Below, in pieces: positions 1-8,211 of a stretch of 64,000 nucleotides of DNA (position 1 is its first letter; each line of letters opens with the position of its first letter). The DNA is from Bordetella parapertussis. Lineage in GTDB: Bacteria > Pseudomonadota > Gammaproteobacteria > Burkholderiales > Burkholderiaceae_C. Under the pieces are notes generated by a model. That model was not told where the DNA came from, did no database searches, and was given only the letters and a program-made list of their open reading frames with translations. The stretch lies in assembly GCA_945878355.1 (NCBI GenBank), contig CAMCTC010000007.1, forward strand, positions 1 through 64,000, in the 5' to 3' direction. The position numbers and the translations under genes are program-made.

Positions 1-170
1 ATGGTGGCTCGGCGCTCGACAGGCACCCTGACGATGGGTACCGTCTAACAAGCTCTTGGCGCAGCGCCGGGTCACCGAAAATCAAGCCACGCTGCGGCAC
101 GACGACCCATCGCTCACGCTGCAGCCACAGGCGACGCAGGTTGGGTTGCCACCCCCCATGAGCCGCAGGA
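1..170. other. Left-edge stretch, no gene recognised
   Basis: No coding region is recognised here. A short open frame from base 1 to a TAA at 46-48 could be the tail of a gene lying outside the window, but 15 codons are too few to identify it. The open frame over 56-358 is GC-rich, has no family resemblance and overlaps the substrate-binding-protein remnant in another frame, so I treat it as non-coding. Confidence 0.4.
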
Positions 171-677
171 ATGACATTCCACCACACCCGTCCACTTGTC
201 GCGCTAGCACTCCTCGCTGGCTGCGCGCTGCCGGTCAACGCACAGATCAAGATGAAGACCATGGCCTACATCGGCTTCAGCGACGCGCTCGGCGAGGCCT
301 TTTATGCCGAGTTCGAAAAATTCGCCGCTGTGCGCAAGATCAGCATCGTCGCCCATGAGCGATCCGGCCAAGGCCCAGGCGATGGACTACGTGAAGCGCT
401 ATGAAGCGATGTACGGACCCGCGGCACGGTCTCGGCCTTCGGGGCTTACACCTGGGACGCAGGCCTGTTGCTGAGCCAGGCGATACCGGTCGCGCTCAAG
501 ACCGCGCAGCCAGGCACCTGGGAGTTCCGCGCCGCGCTGCGCGATGCGCTGGAAGCGGTGCACGACCTGAAGGTGTCGAACGGGGTGATCAACATGTCGA
601 AGAACGACCCCCTCGGACTGGACCAGCGCGCCCGAGTGATCGTTCGAATCGTCGGCGGAAAGTGGAAGCTCGACTGA
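171..677 (+). pseudogene. ABC transporter substrate-binding protein remnant (branched-chain amino acid type)
   Basis: The remnant begins with a signal peptide (VALALLAGCALPVNAQ) followed by a block starting MKTMAYIGFSDALGE. It then jumps to a C-terminal block (DPAKAQAMDYVKRYEAMYG, then FGAYTWDAGLLL, ending VRIVGGKWKLD). These pieces match, in order, the start, middle and end of periplasmic Leu/Ile/Val-type binding proteins (Peripl_BP_6). Such proteins are normally about 380 residues, and roughly half is missing. The reading frame shifts near 355-360 and again near 424, and a TGA lies at 402-404 in the first frame. The gene therefore carries at least two internal deletions plus frameshifts and cannot make a working transporter component. 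No permease or ATPase gene is adjacent. The family call rests on recognised motifs; the number of deletion events is inferred. Confidence 0.75.
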
Positions 678-725
678 CCCAGGACCAGCGCGTCCGGCAG
701 CTGCTGGAAGGCTGTCTGGGCCGCG

Positions 726-2027
726 TCAATCCAACGTCGCGGACAAAGCCTGGTCGATGTCCCAGAGGATGTCGTCGATGTGCTCGAGCCCGACCGAAAT
801 CCTGACCATGTCGGGCAGCACGCCGGCAGCGAGTTGCTGGGCCTCGTCGAGTTGGCGGTGGGTGGTCGATGCCGGGTGGCTGATCAGCGTGCGGGTGTCG
901 CCGATGTTGACGAGGTGGCTCATGAAGCGTGCCGACTCGATGAACTTTACCCCCTGCGCGACCCCGCCCTTGACACCGAAGGCGAGCAGGCCCGAGGCGC
1001 CCGGCACGCCGTCCACCTGGCGCATCTGGCGCTGCACCAGCGCATGCTGTGCATGGTCGGCCAGGCCAGGGTAGTTGACCCAGGCCACCCGCGAATGGCT
1101 GCGCAGGAATTCAGCCACCGCCAGTGCGTTGCGGCAATGGCGTTCCATGCGCAGCGGCAGGGTCTCGACGCCTTGCAGGATCTGCCAGGCGCTCATCGGG
1201 CTGAGCGATGCGCCGTAGACCCGCAGCGTCTCCATCCGCGCCCGCATCGAGAAGCCGAAGTCGCCGAAGGTCTCGTAGAACTTCACACCGTGGTATCCCG
1301 CCGACGGCTCCGTCATGCCGGGGAACTTGCCGTTGTCCCAGGGGAACTTGCCGCCCTCGACCATCACGCCACCCAGCGTGGTGCCGTGGCCAGCCAGGTA
1401 TTTGGTCGCTGAGTGCACGACGATGTCGGCGCCCAGTGCCAGCGGGTTGCACAGATAAGGGCTGGGCACGGTGTTGTCGACCACCAGTGGCACGCCGTGC
1501 GCATGCGCCACCTCGGCCACCGCAGCGATGTCCAGCACCACCAGGCTGGGGTTGCCCAGGGTCTCGGCGTAGACCGCTCGGGTGTTGGGCCGCATCGCCG
1601 CGGCAAAGGCCTCGGGCCGCTGCGCATCGACAAACGTCACCTCGATGCCGAACTTGGCCAGGCTGACCGCCAGCATCGTCACCGTGCCGCCGTACAGCGC
1701 ACCTGCGGCAACGACATGGTCACCAGACTGCAGCAGCGTCATCAGCGCCATCGCCTCGGCCGCCATGCCGCTGGCAGAAGCCACTGCGGCGCGGCCACCT
1801 TCGAGTGCAGCAACCCGCTCTTCCAAGGCCGCGACCGTCGGGTTGCTCAGCCTCGAGTAGATGTTGCCGAAGGTCTGCAGGTTGAATAGGCTGGCCGCAT
1901 GCTCGGCCGAATCAAAGACAAAGCTGGTGGTCTGGTAGATCGGCAGCGCGCGCGCGCCGGTGGCGGCGTCGGGAATCTGGCCCGCGTGGATCGCCAGGGT
2001 TTCGGGCTGAAATTTTCGATCGCTCAT
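726..2027 (-). CDS. metY: O-acetylhomoserine aminocarboxypropyltransferase (sulfhydrylase), MetY type
   Basis: This is a 433-residue PLP enzyme of the Cys/Met metabolism (cystathionine gamma-synthase-like) family. The family converts O-acetylhomoserine and sulfide (or methanethiol) to homocysteine (or methionine) in the cytoplasm. The start matches MetY enzymes (FQPETLAIHAGQ, then LPIYQTTSFVFDSAEHAA), and the PLP lysine is Lys209 in SATKYLAGHG. The length of about 430 and the long insert after this motif fit MetY better than MetB/MetC (about 390). It starts 19 bases after the stop of the CoA-binding gene and is probably co-transcribed with it. A second family member lies at 20086-21396. Exact acceptor and donor specificity (acetyl versus succinyl, sulfide versus cysteine) cannot be read from the sequence. 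Confidence 0.92.
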   Translation of the reverse strand: MSDRKFQPETLAIHAGQIPDAATGARALPIYQTTSFVFDSAEHAASLFNLQTFGNIYSRLSNPTVAALEERVAALEGGRAAVASASGMAAEAMALMTLLQSGDHVVAAGALYGGTVTMLAVSLAKFGIEVTFVDAQRPEAFAAAMRPNTRAVYAETLGNPSLVVLDIAAVAEVAHAHGVPLVVDNTVPSPYLCNPLALGADIVVHSATKYLAGHGTTLGGVMVEGGKFPWDNGKFPGMTEPSAGYHGVKFYETFGDFGFSMRARMETLRVYGASLSPMSAWQILQGVETLPLRMERHCRNALAVAEFLRSHSRVAWVNYPGLADHAQHALVQRQMRQVDGVPGASGLLAFGVKGGVAQGVKFIESARFMSHLVNIGDTRTLISHPASTTHRQLDEAQQLAAGVLPDMVRISVGLEHIDDILWDIDQALSATLD

Positions 2028-2046
2028 CGCTGCGGCTCCCAGGGGC

Positions 2047-2514
2047 TCAGCCCATTCGCCGGGCCGAAATCACCCCGGTGTTGACACCCGCCCAGTGCAG
2101 CCCGCCGAACAACCTGGCGTGCTCGATCTTGACGCAGCGGTCCATCACGCTGTCCAGGCCCGCCGCGCGGGCGCGGGCGTCGGCCTCGCGGTTGACGACA
2201 CCGATCTGCTGCCACAAGCATTTGGCACCCAGCGCGATCGCACTGTCGGCGATCGCGCCGACGTCCTCGCTGCGGCGGAACACGTCGACCATGTCGACCG
2301 GCTCATCGAGGTCTTCCAGCCGCGCCACACAGGCCATGCCCAGCACCGAGCTGCCGGCATAGCGCGGGTTGACCGGCAGGATGCGGTAGCCGTGCGATTG
2401 CATGTACTTGGCGGCGAAATAGCTCGGGCGATGCCACTCGGCCGACAACCCGACCACGGCGATCGTCCGGCAGGATTGGAGGATGCGGCGCAGGGCGATG
2501 ATGTCGACGGGCAT
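2047..2514 (-). CDS. CoA-binding domain protein (YccU/YneT type)
   Basis: This is a small Rossmann-fold CoA-binding protein of about 155 residues. The N-terminal nucleotide-binding strand-loop is IAVVGLSAEWHRPSYFAAKY, followed by GYRILPVNPRYAG, the central VDMVDVFRRSEDV motif and C-terminal VMDRCVKIEHARL. These are the typical marks of the CoA_binding_2 family, which resembles the alpha subunit of succinyl-CoA synthetase but is a stand-alone protein of unknown cellular role. I chose the ATG at 2512-2514 (MPVDIIALRR) over the earlier one at 2550, because the extra 12 residues do not look like family sequence. It is the first gene of a probable two-gene unit with metY. Confidence 0.85.
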   Translation of the reverse strand: MPVDIIALRRILQSCRTIAVVGLSAEWHRPSYFAAKYMQSHGYRILPVNPRYAGSSVLGMACVARLEDLDEPVDMVDVFRRSEDVGAIADSAIALGAKCLWQQIGVVNREADARARAAGLDSVMDRCVKIEHARLFGGLHWAGVNTGVISARRMG

Positions 2515-2584
2515 GGTGGCTGGGTCTCGGTCAAACCCGACTGTAACCACGACCTCGGCAGCGACTGCCTGATGTTGGCTCGCC

Positions 2585-2632
2585 CGCCAATCGGCCTGCC
2601 AATCGACCTGCCAATCGGCCCGCCAATCGGCC
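2585..2632. repeat. Four tandem 12-base repeats
   Basis: Four head-to-tail copies of a 12-base unit (consensus YGCCAATCGGCC, one copy with A for G) lie in the gap between the gamma-glutamyltranspeptidase stop and the CoA-binding gene. The unit is a multiple of three and leaves a plus-strand frame open, but no gene is evident there. It is probably a slippage-prone minisatellite. Confidence 0.85.
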
Positions 2633-2637
2633 CGCCC

Positions 2638-4458
2638 TCATTGCCCCATCACCACGCCCTCGCGCCTCGGGTCGGCGCCACCGAACCAGCCGTCACCACG
2701 GCGCTCGAGCGCCTGCAAGCCACTGGTCAGATCGATTTCGACAACACGGTGGCCACGAGACTTCAAAGCCTCGACCGTGGCGCGAGGAAAACGTCCGACT
2801 TCGAGCACAGTCGGACCGTTGAAGCTGCCGAAATTGGGCAAGTCGATCGCGCGCTGGGCATCCAGACCCCAGTCCAGCGCGCCGATCAGCGTCTTGGCGG
2901 TGAAGTGGATGATCGCCGGCCCGCCGGGCGAACCCACGCTCATCAGCAAACGGCCATCTCTGCGGTCGAACACCAGCGTCGGGCTCATGCTCGAGCGCGG
3001 CCGCTTGCCCGGCTGCACCCGGTTGGCCACCGGCCGGCCCTGACCATCGGCAGGCGCAAGCGAGAAATCGGTCAGTTCGTTGTTGAGCAAGAAACCGCCG
3101 GCCAGACCGGTGCCACCATCGGCCATCAGGCGCGCGCCAAAGGCCGCCTCGATCGTCGTCGTCATCGCCAATACCCGGCCTTGGCCGTCGACGATGCTGA
3201 TGTGGCTGGTGCCGTGCTCGGGCTGGTCAGCCTGTGCGCCCCAGGCGCTGCGCGAGACACCGGGCTGGCCAGGCTGGGCTTGCTGGACGCTTGTCGAGCC
3301 GATCAACGCGGCGCGCGACTGCAGGTAATCAGGGTCGAGCAGGCTGGTCCAACGCCCAGCCGGCGGTGCGACGAATTCAGGATCGGCAACATAGAGTGCC
3401 CGGTCGGCAAAAGCCAAGCGCGATGCCTCGGTGTAGGCGTGCAGCCAATCCGCGCTGGGCACACCGTCGACCAAGGGCGTGGCCACCGGCGCGCTACGCT
3501 CGAGCAGCCCAAGGATCTGCATCACCGCCAAGTGGCCTGACGAAGGCGGTGGCATGCCGCAGACGCGGTACCGCGCCTTCCAATCGGTGCAGATCGGCTC
3601 GCGCAGCTTGACCTCGTAGCCGGCCAGGTCAGCCAAGGTGATCCGACCGGGGTTGGTGGCGTGCTGCTGAACCCTGGCGACGACGTCAGCCGCCACCGAG
3701 CCCTGGTGCAGCGCAGCGCTGCCGCCGGCGGCGATGCGCCGCAAGACCTCGGCCAAGGCCGGATTGCGCAGCCGATGGCCCACCGGATGGGGCTGGCCAT
3801 CGGCGCGGTAGAAATAGGCTGCGGCCTGGGGATCTTGCCGCAGCGCGCTGTCCTCGCGCAGTTGACGATGCAGTCGCGGGCTGAGCGCAAATCCCTGTTC
3901 GGCGAGCGTGATCGCCGGCTGGAACAACTGTGCCCAGGGCAAGCGGCCCTGCGCACGGTGCGCGACCTCAAGCATCCTGACAGCGCCGGGAACGCCCACC
4001 GCCAGGCCGCCCACCACCGCCCGCGCGAACGGCATCGGCTTGCCGTCGGCGCCTAGAAACATGCGCTCGTCAGCGGCCGCAGGCGCGGTCTCGCGGCCGT
4101 CCCAGGCCTGCATCGCAAACCCGTCCCAGTGCAGCAGCAAAGCACCGCCGCCGATGCCGCTGGACTGTGGCTCGACCAAAGTCAACACCATCTGCACCGC
4201 CACCGCGGCGTCCACCGCACTGCCACCGGCCTTGAGCACCTGGAAGCCGGCATCGGTGGCCAGCGGGTTGGCAGCCGCCACCGCAAAGCGCGAAACCGCC
4301 CAGCCCGGCTTCGTGGCGTAGCCCGAGGGCCCTTCGGGCAGGGTCGGCGCTTCGTACTGCAAGGCAGGCGCCGCGCAGGAGGCCAGTAGCATCGGTGCCA
4401 GCCACAGCGCGCGCTGCGCGCCATTGAGCAGCGCGCGCAGTACGCGCAGTGCGCGCAT
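2638..4458 (-). CDS. ggt: Gamma-glutamyltranspeptidase, predicted lipoprotein (GGT paralog 1)
   Basis: This is an N-terminal-nucleophile hydrolase that cleaves or transfers the gamma-glutamyl group of glutathione and related peptides, normally in the periplasm after autocleavage into two subunits. The large-subunit motif PQSSGIGGGALLLHWDG and the small-subunit start GTSHISIVD are present. The predicted nucleophile is the Thr of GTSH (codon 3208-3210), followed by the conserved MTTTIEAAFGA and KRPRSSMSPT stretches. The open frame reaches 4599, but I prefer the start at 4458: it places a lipoprotein-type signal directly at the N-terminus, with lipobox LASC and the modified Cys at residue 28, and it avoids overlap with the upstream gene. 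An ATG at 4491 with an AGGA upstream is the alternative. It lies 70 bases downstream of paralog 2 on the same strand, so the two are probably co-transcribed. Confidence 0.9.
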   Translation of the reverse strand: MRALRVLRALLNGAQRALWLAPMLLASCAAPALQYEAPTLPEGPSGYATKPGWAVSRFAVAAANPLATDAGFQVLKAGGSAVDAAVAVQMVLTLVEPQSSGIGGGALLLHWDGFAMQAWDGRETAPAAADERMFLGADGKPMPFARAVVGGLAVGVPGAVRMLEVAHRAQGRLPWAQLFQPAITLAEQGFALSPRLHRQLREDSALRQDPQAAAYFYRADGQPHPVGHRLRNPALAEVLRRIAAGGSAALHQGSVAADVVARVQQHATNPGRITLADLAGYEVKLREPICTDWKARYRVCGMPPPSSGHLAVMQILGLLERSAPVATPLVDGVPSADWLHAYTEASRLAFADRALYVADPEFVAPPAGRWTSLLDPDYLQSRAALIGSTSVQQAQPGQPGVSRSAWGAQADQPEHGTSHISIVDGQGRVLAMTTTIEAAFGARLMADGGTGLAGGFLLNNELTDFSLAPADGQGRPVANRVQPGKRPRSSMSPTLVFDRRDGRLLMSVGSPGGPAIIHFTAKTLIGALDWGLDAQRAIDLPNFGSFNGPTVLEVGRFPRATVEALKSRGHRVVEIDLTSGLQALERRGDGWFGGADPRREGVVMGQ

Positions 4459-4528
4459 CTGGGTCCGGCCCAGCTTGTCGTCGTCGATCATTGTCAAAAA
4501 ATCATCCTTCACAGCGCCTGGCTGGCGA

Positions 4529-6679
4529 TCAAAATCCATTTGCACCACCGGCCCGTCGGGCATCGGCAGCGCCACGGTACAGCGGCCCGCCTGGGCCATC
4601 GTGGGTCACCGAGATACCGGCCACGCCGCTGTTCAGTCCCGTGACACCCAAGGTATTGGCATCATGACCGTGGCGCTCGCGCAAGACCGGGATCAGGCCG
4701 CTGATGCCCCGGTCTAGCTGCAATACCGATGCCGCCGAGCCCTGACCAGTCCAGTTGCCGGCATTGATCGCGGCCTGCAGATCCAGGCCATAGACCAGGT
4801 CACCGAGAAAGGTCTTGACGATGTAGTCAGGGATGGGGCCACCGCCCGCCGCGCCCCAGACCAAGCGCAGTCTGCCGCCGGCATCCAAGGCGATGGCAGG
4901 CGCGATCGAGCTGCGCGGTCGCCTGTTGGGCCCAAAGCCGTTGACGTCGCGCCCAACCAGGCCGGCAGAGAAGTTCGACATCGCGTTGTTGAGCATCATG
5001 CCGGCGGCCTCGATGTGCGCGCCCCAGTGGGTGTTGATGGTCGTGGTCATCGCCAGCGCGTTGCCCCATCCGTCGATGATGGCCAGGCTGCTGGTGGTGT
5101 TCCAGTCCTCGTCATGCATCGACCGCGACTCGGCAACCTCGGCAGCAGTTGCGGCGATCGCCACAGCGCTAGACCTGACGCCGGAGCGCACCGAATCGAT
5201 GGCGCTGTAGTCCGGAATGCCATCGGCCCGGCTGCCGGCTGCCACCGCGCCCAAAGCCCGGTCAGTGACGAGTGCCGCCCGCGCGTCCAGGTATGGTGAG
5301 GACAACAAGGCGCGAACACGTTGTTCGACGTTCGACACTGAAGGGTCACCCACGAACTGGCGTCGATCGGCGTTGGCGAGCCGACTCGCCTCACCGGCCA
5401 AGTGGTAGAAAGCCGCAGTCCCGAATGCCAGCTTGGCCAGGCTCTTGCGCTCGAGCAGCGCAAGCGACTGCAGCGTGACCAGGCCGCCGAACAGCGGCGC
5501 TGGCGGCGTGTAAACCGTGTAGCCAAAGCGCTGACCGACCAGCGGCATGCGTTCGATGGCCCGGTAATCGGCGAAATCGGCCGCCGCCATCAGGCTGGGG
5601 ATGCGCGCCGGCACGATAGGCGTCGAACTGCTGCCATCAGCGTTGTAGCGATCGGGCAGGGCCGAGTGGCAGTTTGGGCTGCCGTCGGCATGGCGCAGGT
5701 CGCTTTGGAATCGCTGCAGGATCGCGCTGGCAATCGGGCCATCGGGCTGGTAGAAAGCCGCGGCACCCCCGTCGCGCACGATCGCCATTGTGTTGGCGAG
5801 CGCCAGATTGGTGACCATCGTGCCGGGCGGCAAAGGCCTGGTGCCAGCGAGCGCGCAATAGCGGGCCCGGATGTCCGGGTACTGGCAGCGCAGCGGGCCC
5901 CAGCGGTTGCGGGCCAGGTTCCACCACGCGGGCACGCCGCCGACTTTCAACAAGTCGCCGGTCTCGTCGTCGGAAGTCTGGCCCGGGTTGTGGAGCGTGG
6001 CATACAGGTAGTCACTGAGCCTGAAGCCATCGCTGGCCAACCCGATCGCATCCTCCCAGAGCAAGCGCCAGGGCAGGCGACCATAGGCTTGATGCACCAG
6101 GTCCAGCACCTTGACCGTACCCGGCACGCCGGTGGCACGGCCCGAGATGTCGGTATGGGCTTGGTAGGCCGACAGGCTGCCGCCAAGGGCCTGGCCGCTG
6201 CGGCATTCGAGGTCAGACGAAACCGCCATCTGGTAGATCGAACGGGTGCCGTCCACCCCGACGGCCGCTGGCGAAGCGGCCAGACCGTCGAAGATTCGCA
6301 CCCGGCCGGAGGCAGCGTCGAAATAGCTGATGACACTGCCCCCACCCAGCCCCGACGCAAAGGGTTCCACCACGCCGAGCACGGCCTGCACCGCGACCGC
6401 CGCGTCGATCGCAGACCCCCCTTGCGCCAGCACCTTGCAACCAGCGGCCGAGGCCCGAACGTCGGCCGAGGCCACCATCACCCGGCGACCGGTCAGCGAC
6501 GCAGTCTGGGCATAGGGCGCGCTGGGCTGGGCCCGACAAAGCGCCGGGTTGAAGTCTTGTGCCGACAGATCGGCTGCGCAGACCGCACCGCATGCGAGGA
6601 CGAGCAACACCAGGCAAGAGGCCAGAGAGCCGCGGGTCGATGAAAAGTGGTTGGCGATCAAGATGACACACATTGTCAA
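4529..6679 (-). CDS. Gamma-glutamyltranspeptidase family protein (GGT paralog 2, divergent)
   Basis: This is a 716-residue secreted member of the GGT family, longer than the usual 560-600 residues. An N-terminal signal (SLASCLVLLVLACGAVCAAD) points to export. Family motifs include GGSAIDAAVAVQAVLGVVEP, GLGGGSVISYFD, ATGVPGTVKVLDLVHQAYG and RPRSSIAPAIAL. The expected nucleophile region reads DWNTTSSLAIID, with the likely catalytic Thr at residue 528 (codon 5096-5098). The His that usually follows the two Thr (TTH) is replaced by Ser, so activity or specificity may differ from classical GGT. Residues about 230-340 hold an extra segment rich in Trp and Cys that paralog 1 lacks. It is transcribed divergently from the gcv operon. 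Substrate is unknown. Confidence 0.87.
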   Translation of the reverse strand: MTMCVILIANHFSSTRGSLASCLVLLVLACGAVCAADLSAQDFNPALCRAQPSAPYAQTASLTGRRVMVASADVRASAAGCKVLAQGGSAIDAAVAVQAVLGVVEPFASGLGGGSVISYFDAASGRVRIFDGLAASPAAVGVDGTRSIYQMAVSSDLECRSGQALGGSLSAYQAHTDISGRATGVPGTVKVLDLVHQAYGRLPWRLLWEDAIGLASDGFRLSDYLYATLHNPGQTSDDETGDLLKVGGVPAWWNLARNRWGPLRCQYPDIRARYCALAGTRPLPPGTMVTNLALANTMAIVRDGGAAAFYQPDGPIASAILQRFQSDLRHADGSPNCHSALPDRYNADGSSSTPIVPARIPSLMAAADFADYRAIERMPLVGQRFGYTVYTPPAPLFGGLVTLQSLALLERKSLAKLAFGTAAFYHLAGEASRLANADRRQFVGDPSVSNVEQRVRALLSSPYLDARAALVTDRALGAVAAGSRADGIPDYSAIDSVRSGVRSSAVAIAATAAEVAESRSMHDEDWNTTSSLAIIDGWGNALAMTTTINTHWGAHIEAAGMMLNNAMSNFSAGLVGRDVNGFGPNRRPRSSIAPAIALDAGGRLRLVWGAAGGGPIPDYIVKTFLGDLVYGLDLQAAINAGNWTGQGSAASVLQLDRGISGLIPVLRERHGHDANTLGVTGLNSGVAGISVTHDGPGGPLYRGAADARRAGGANGF

Positions 6680-6689
6680 TCGAAGGGTG

Positions 6690-6720
6690 TCGACAGCGTT
6701 CTGGACCGCAGTGCTAGACT
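6690..6720 (+). promoter_or_regulatory. Probable promoter of the gcv operon
   Basis: An extended -10 element (TGC-TAGACT, hexamer 6715-6720) lies just before the glycine riboswitch. The best -35 candidate is TCGACA at 6690-6695, at a long 19-base spacing. Transcription would start near 6727, immediately before the first aptamer, which is what a riboswitch leader needs. Confidence 0.5.
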
Positions 6721-6728
6721 GCCACCCA

Positions 6729-6955
6729 TGTCAGGAGAGAGTGCGAGGGGCCAAACCCCAAGCACCGCCGAAGGCGCAGGGGCAAGACCTCCGAACGCTC
6801 AGGCAAAAGGACTGACATCGCGCCTGGATTGACAGGCGTTCCTCACTGGAGAGAGGCAGGTGGCATCGTCGGATGCGAGCCTGTCCACCGAAGGGGCAAA
6901 CGGGATCCTGGTCAACCAGCATCCCGCCAATCTCTCAGGTAAAGCGGACAGCGAG
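6729..6955 (+). promoter_or_regulatory. Tandem glycine riboswitch
   Basis: Two consecutive glycine aptamers are visible. The first has GGAGAGA at 6734, the core GCACCGCCGAAGGCGCA near 6761-6778, and CTCAGGCAAAAGGACTGACA near 6800. The second has GGAGAGAG at 6848, CCACCGAAGGGGCAAACGGG near 6885-6904, and CTCTCAGGTAAAGCGGACAG near 6931-6951. This is the classic cooperative two-aptamer arrangement, which in proteobacteria normally switches the glycine-cleavage operon on when glycine is high. The following 58 bases, up to the gcvT ATG, contain a C-run and a GGTGGCGGTG stretch that could form the expression platform. Confidence 0.95.
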
Positions 6956-7013
6956 GGCATCCTCCCCCCACCCTGGTGGCGGTGTACGGCAGTGCCTTCG
7001 AAAGATCCGAACC

Positions 7014-8126
7014 ATGTCTACAGACCTGCTCCAGACACCACTTCACGCGCTGCATGCCGAACTTGGCGCCCGCATGGTGCCGTTTGCGGGCTATGCGATG
7101 CCAGTGCAATACCCCGCCGGCATCCTGGCCGAGCACCGCTGGTGTCGAGACAGTGCGGCGCTGTTCGATGTCTCGCACATGGGTCAACTGCAGTTGCGTG
7201 GTGAAGACGCCGCTGCGGCACTCGAGTCGCTGCTGCCGCAAGCGATCATCGGCCTGGATCTGGGCAAGCAGCGCTATGCGTTCTTCACCAACCCGCAGGG
7301 CGGCCTGCTAGACGACCTGATGGTCACTTGCCGCGCTGATCATCTGTTTCTCGTCGTCAACGCTGGTCGCAAGGCTGAAGACATCCAACACCTGGTCACC
7401 CACATCGGACATCGCTGCAGCGTCGTGCCGCTGCCCGATCAAGCGCTGCTGGCACTGCAAGGACCGAAAGCGGTGCTGGCGCTGGCCCGGCTCAACCCCA
7501 GCATCGCGACGCTGGCCTTCATGACCGGCGGCGATTTCGAGCTCGCAGGCATAGACTGTTTCGTCACCCGATCGGGCTATACCGGTGAAGACGGATTCGA
7601 GATCTCGGTGCCAGGCTCACAAGCCGAGAGGCTGGCTCGCGCGCTGCTGGAGCAGGCCGAAGTCCGCCCTGCCGGGCTGGGCGCACGCGACACGCTTAGG
7701 CTAGAAGCCGGCCTGTGCCTGTACGGCCACGACATTGACGAGCGCACCACGCCGGTGGAAGCCGGCCTGGCCTGGGCGATCCAGAAAGTGCGCCGTCCCG
7801 GCGGTGCGCGTGCCGGTCACTACCCCGGCGCCAATGTGATCGAGGGCCAGCTCAGCCTGGGCTCAGCGGTCAAGCGGGTAGGCCTGACCGGTCTGGAGCG
7901 GGTGCCGGTGCGCGAGGGCTGCGCGATCGTCGACAGCCAAGGCCACCCGCTGGGCCGCGTGACCAGCGGTACGCTAGGGCCAACAGTGCACGAACCAGTG
8001 GCGATGGCCTATTTGCCGGCCAACCATGCCGGATTGCAGCACGAGGTCTACGCCGAGGTCCGTGGCAAGCGCCTGCCAATGCGCGTCACGCCGATGCCCT
8101 TCACCCCTCACCGCTACCACCGCTAG
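7014..8126 (+). CDS. gcvT: Glycine cleavage system T protein (aminomethyltransferase)
   Basis: GcvT transfers the methylene carbon from the aminomethyl-lipoyl H protein to tetrahydrofolate, releasing ammonia. The 370-residue protein starts MSTDLLQTPLHALHAELGAR and contains MVPFAGYAMPVQYPAGI, FDVSHMGQ, the central SGYTGEDGFEI motif and GLGARDTLRLEAGLCLYGHD. These are diagnostic folate-binding-fold segments. The open frame reaches back to 6873, but that part is riboswitch, so the ATG at 7014 is the right start. It is the first gene of gcvT-gcvH-gcvP and lies directly behind the glycine riboswitch. Confidence 0.97.
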   Translation: MSTDLLQTPLHALHAELGARMVPFAGYAMPVQYPAGILAEHRWCRDSAALFDVSHMGQLQLRGEDAAAALESLLPQAIIGLDLGKQRYAFFTNPQGGLLDDLMVTCRADHLFLVVNAGRKAEDIQHLVTHIGHRCSVVPLPDQALLALQGPKAVLALARLNPSIATLAFMTGGDFELAGIDCFVTRSGYTGEDGFEISVPGSQAERLARALLEQAEVRPAGLGARDTLRLEAGLCLYGHDIDERTTPVEAGLAWAIQKVRRPGGARAGHYPGANVIEGQLSLGSAVKRVGLTGLERVPVREGCAIVDSQGHPLGRVTSGTLGPTVHEPVAMAYLPANHAGLQHEVYAEVRGKRLPMRVTPMPFTPHRYHR

Positions 8127-8133
8127 AACCAAG

Positions 8134-8156
8134 TGCTGGGGGCACCAGCCCCAGCA
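8134..8156 (+). promoter_or_regulatory. Perfect hairpin between gcvT and gcvH
   Basis: An 8-base perfect inverted repeat, TGCTGGGG and CCCCAGCA, is separated by a 7-base loop and begins 8 bases after the gcvT stop. No T-run follows, so it is not a normal terminator. It may be a processing or 3'-end-stabilising element that adjusts gcvT versus gcvH/gcvP expression. Confidence 0.6.
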
Positions 8157-8211
8157 TTCGATTGAACGGTCCATATCCCATCGCCCCACTCAACCTGAAC
8201 AAGAACTGCCC

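Noticed and set aside
726..2550. SAM-type riboswitch in front of the metY unit
   Set aside because: The leader between 2515 and 2637 is short, contains the 12-base repeats and shows no SAM-aptamer motif.
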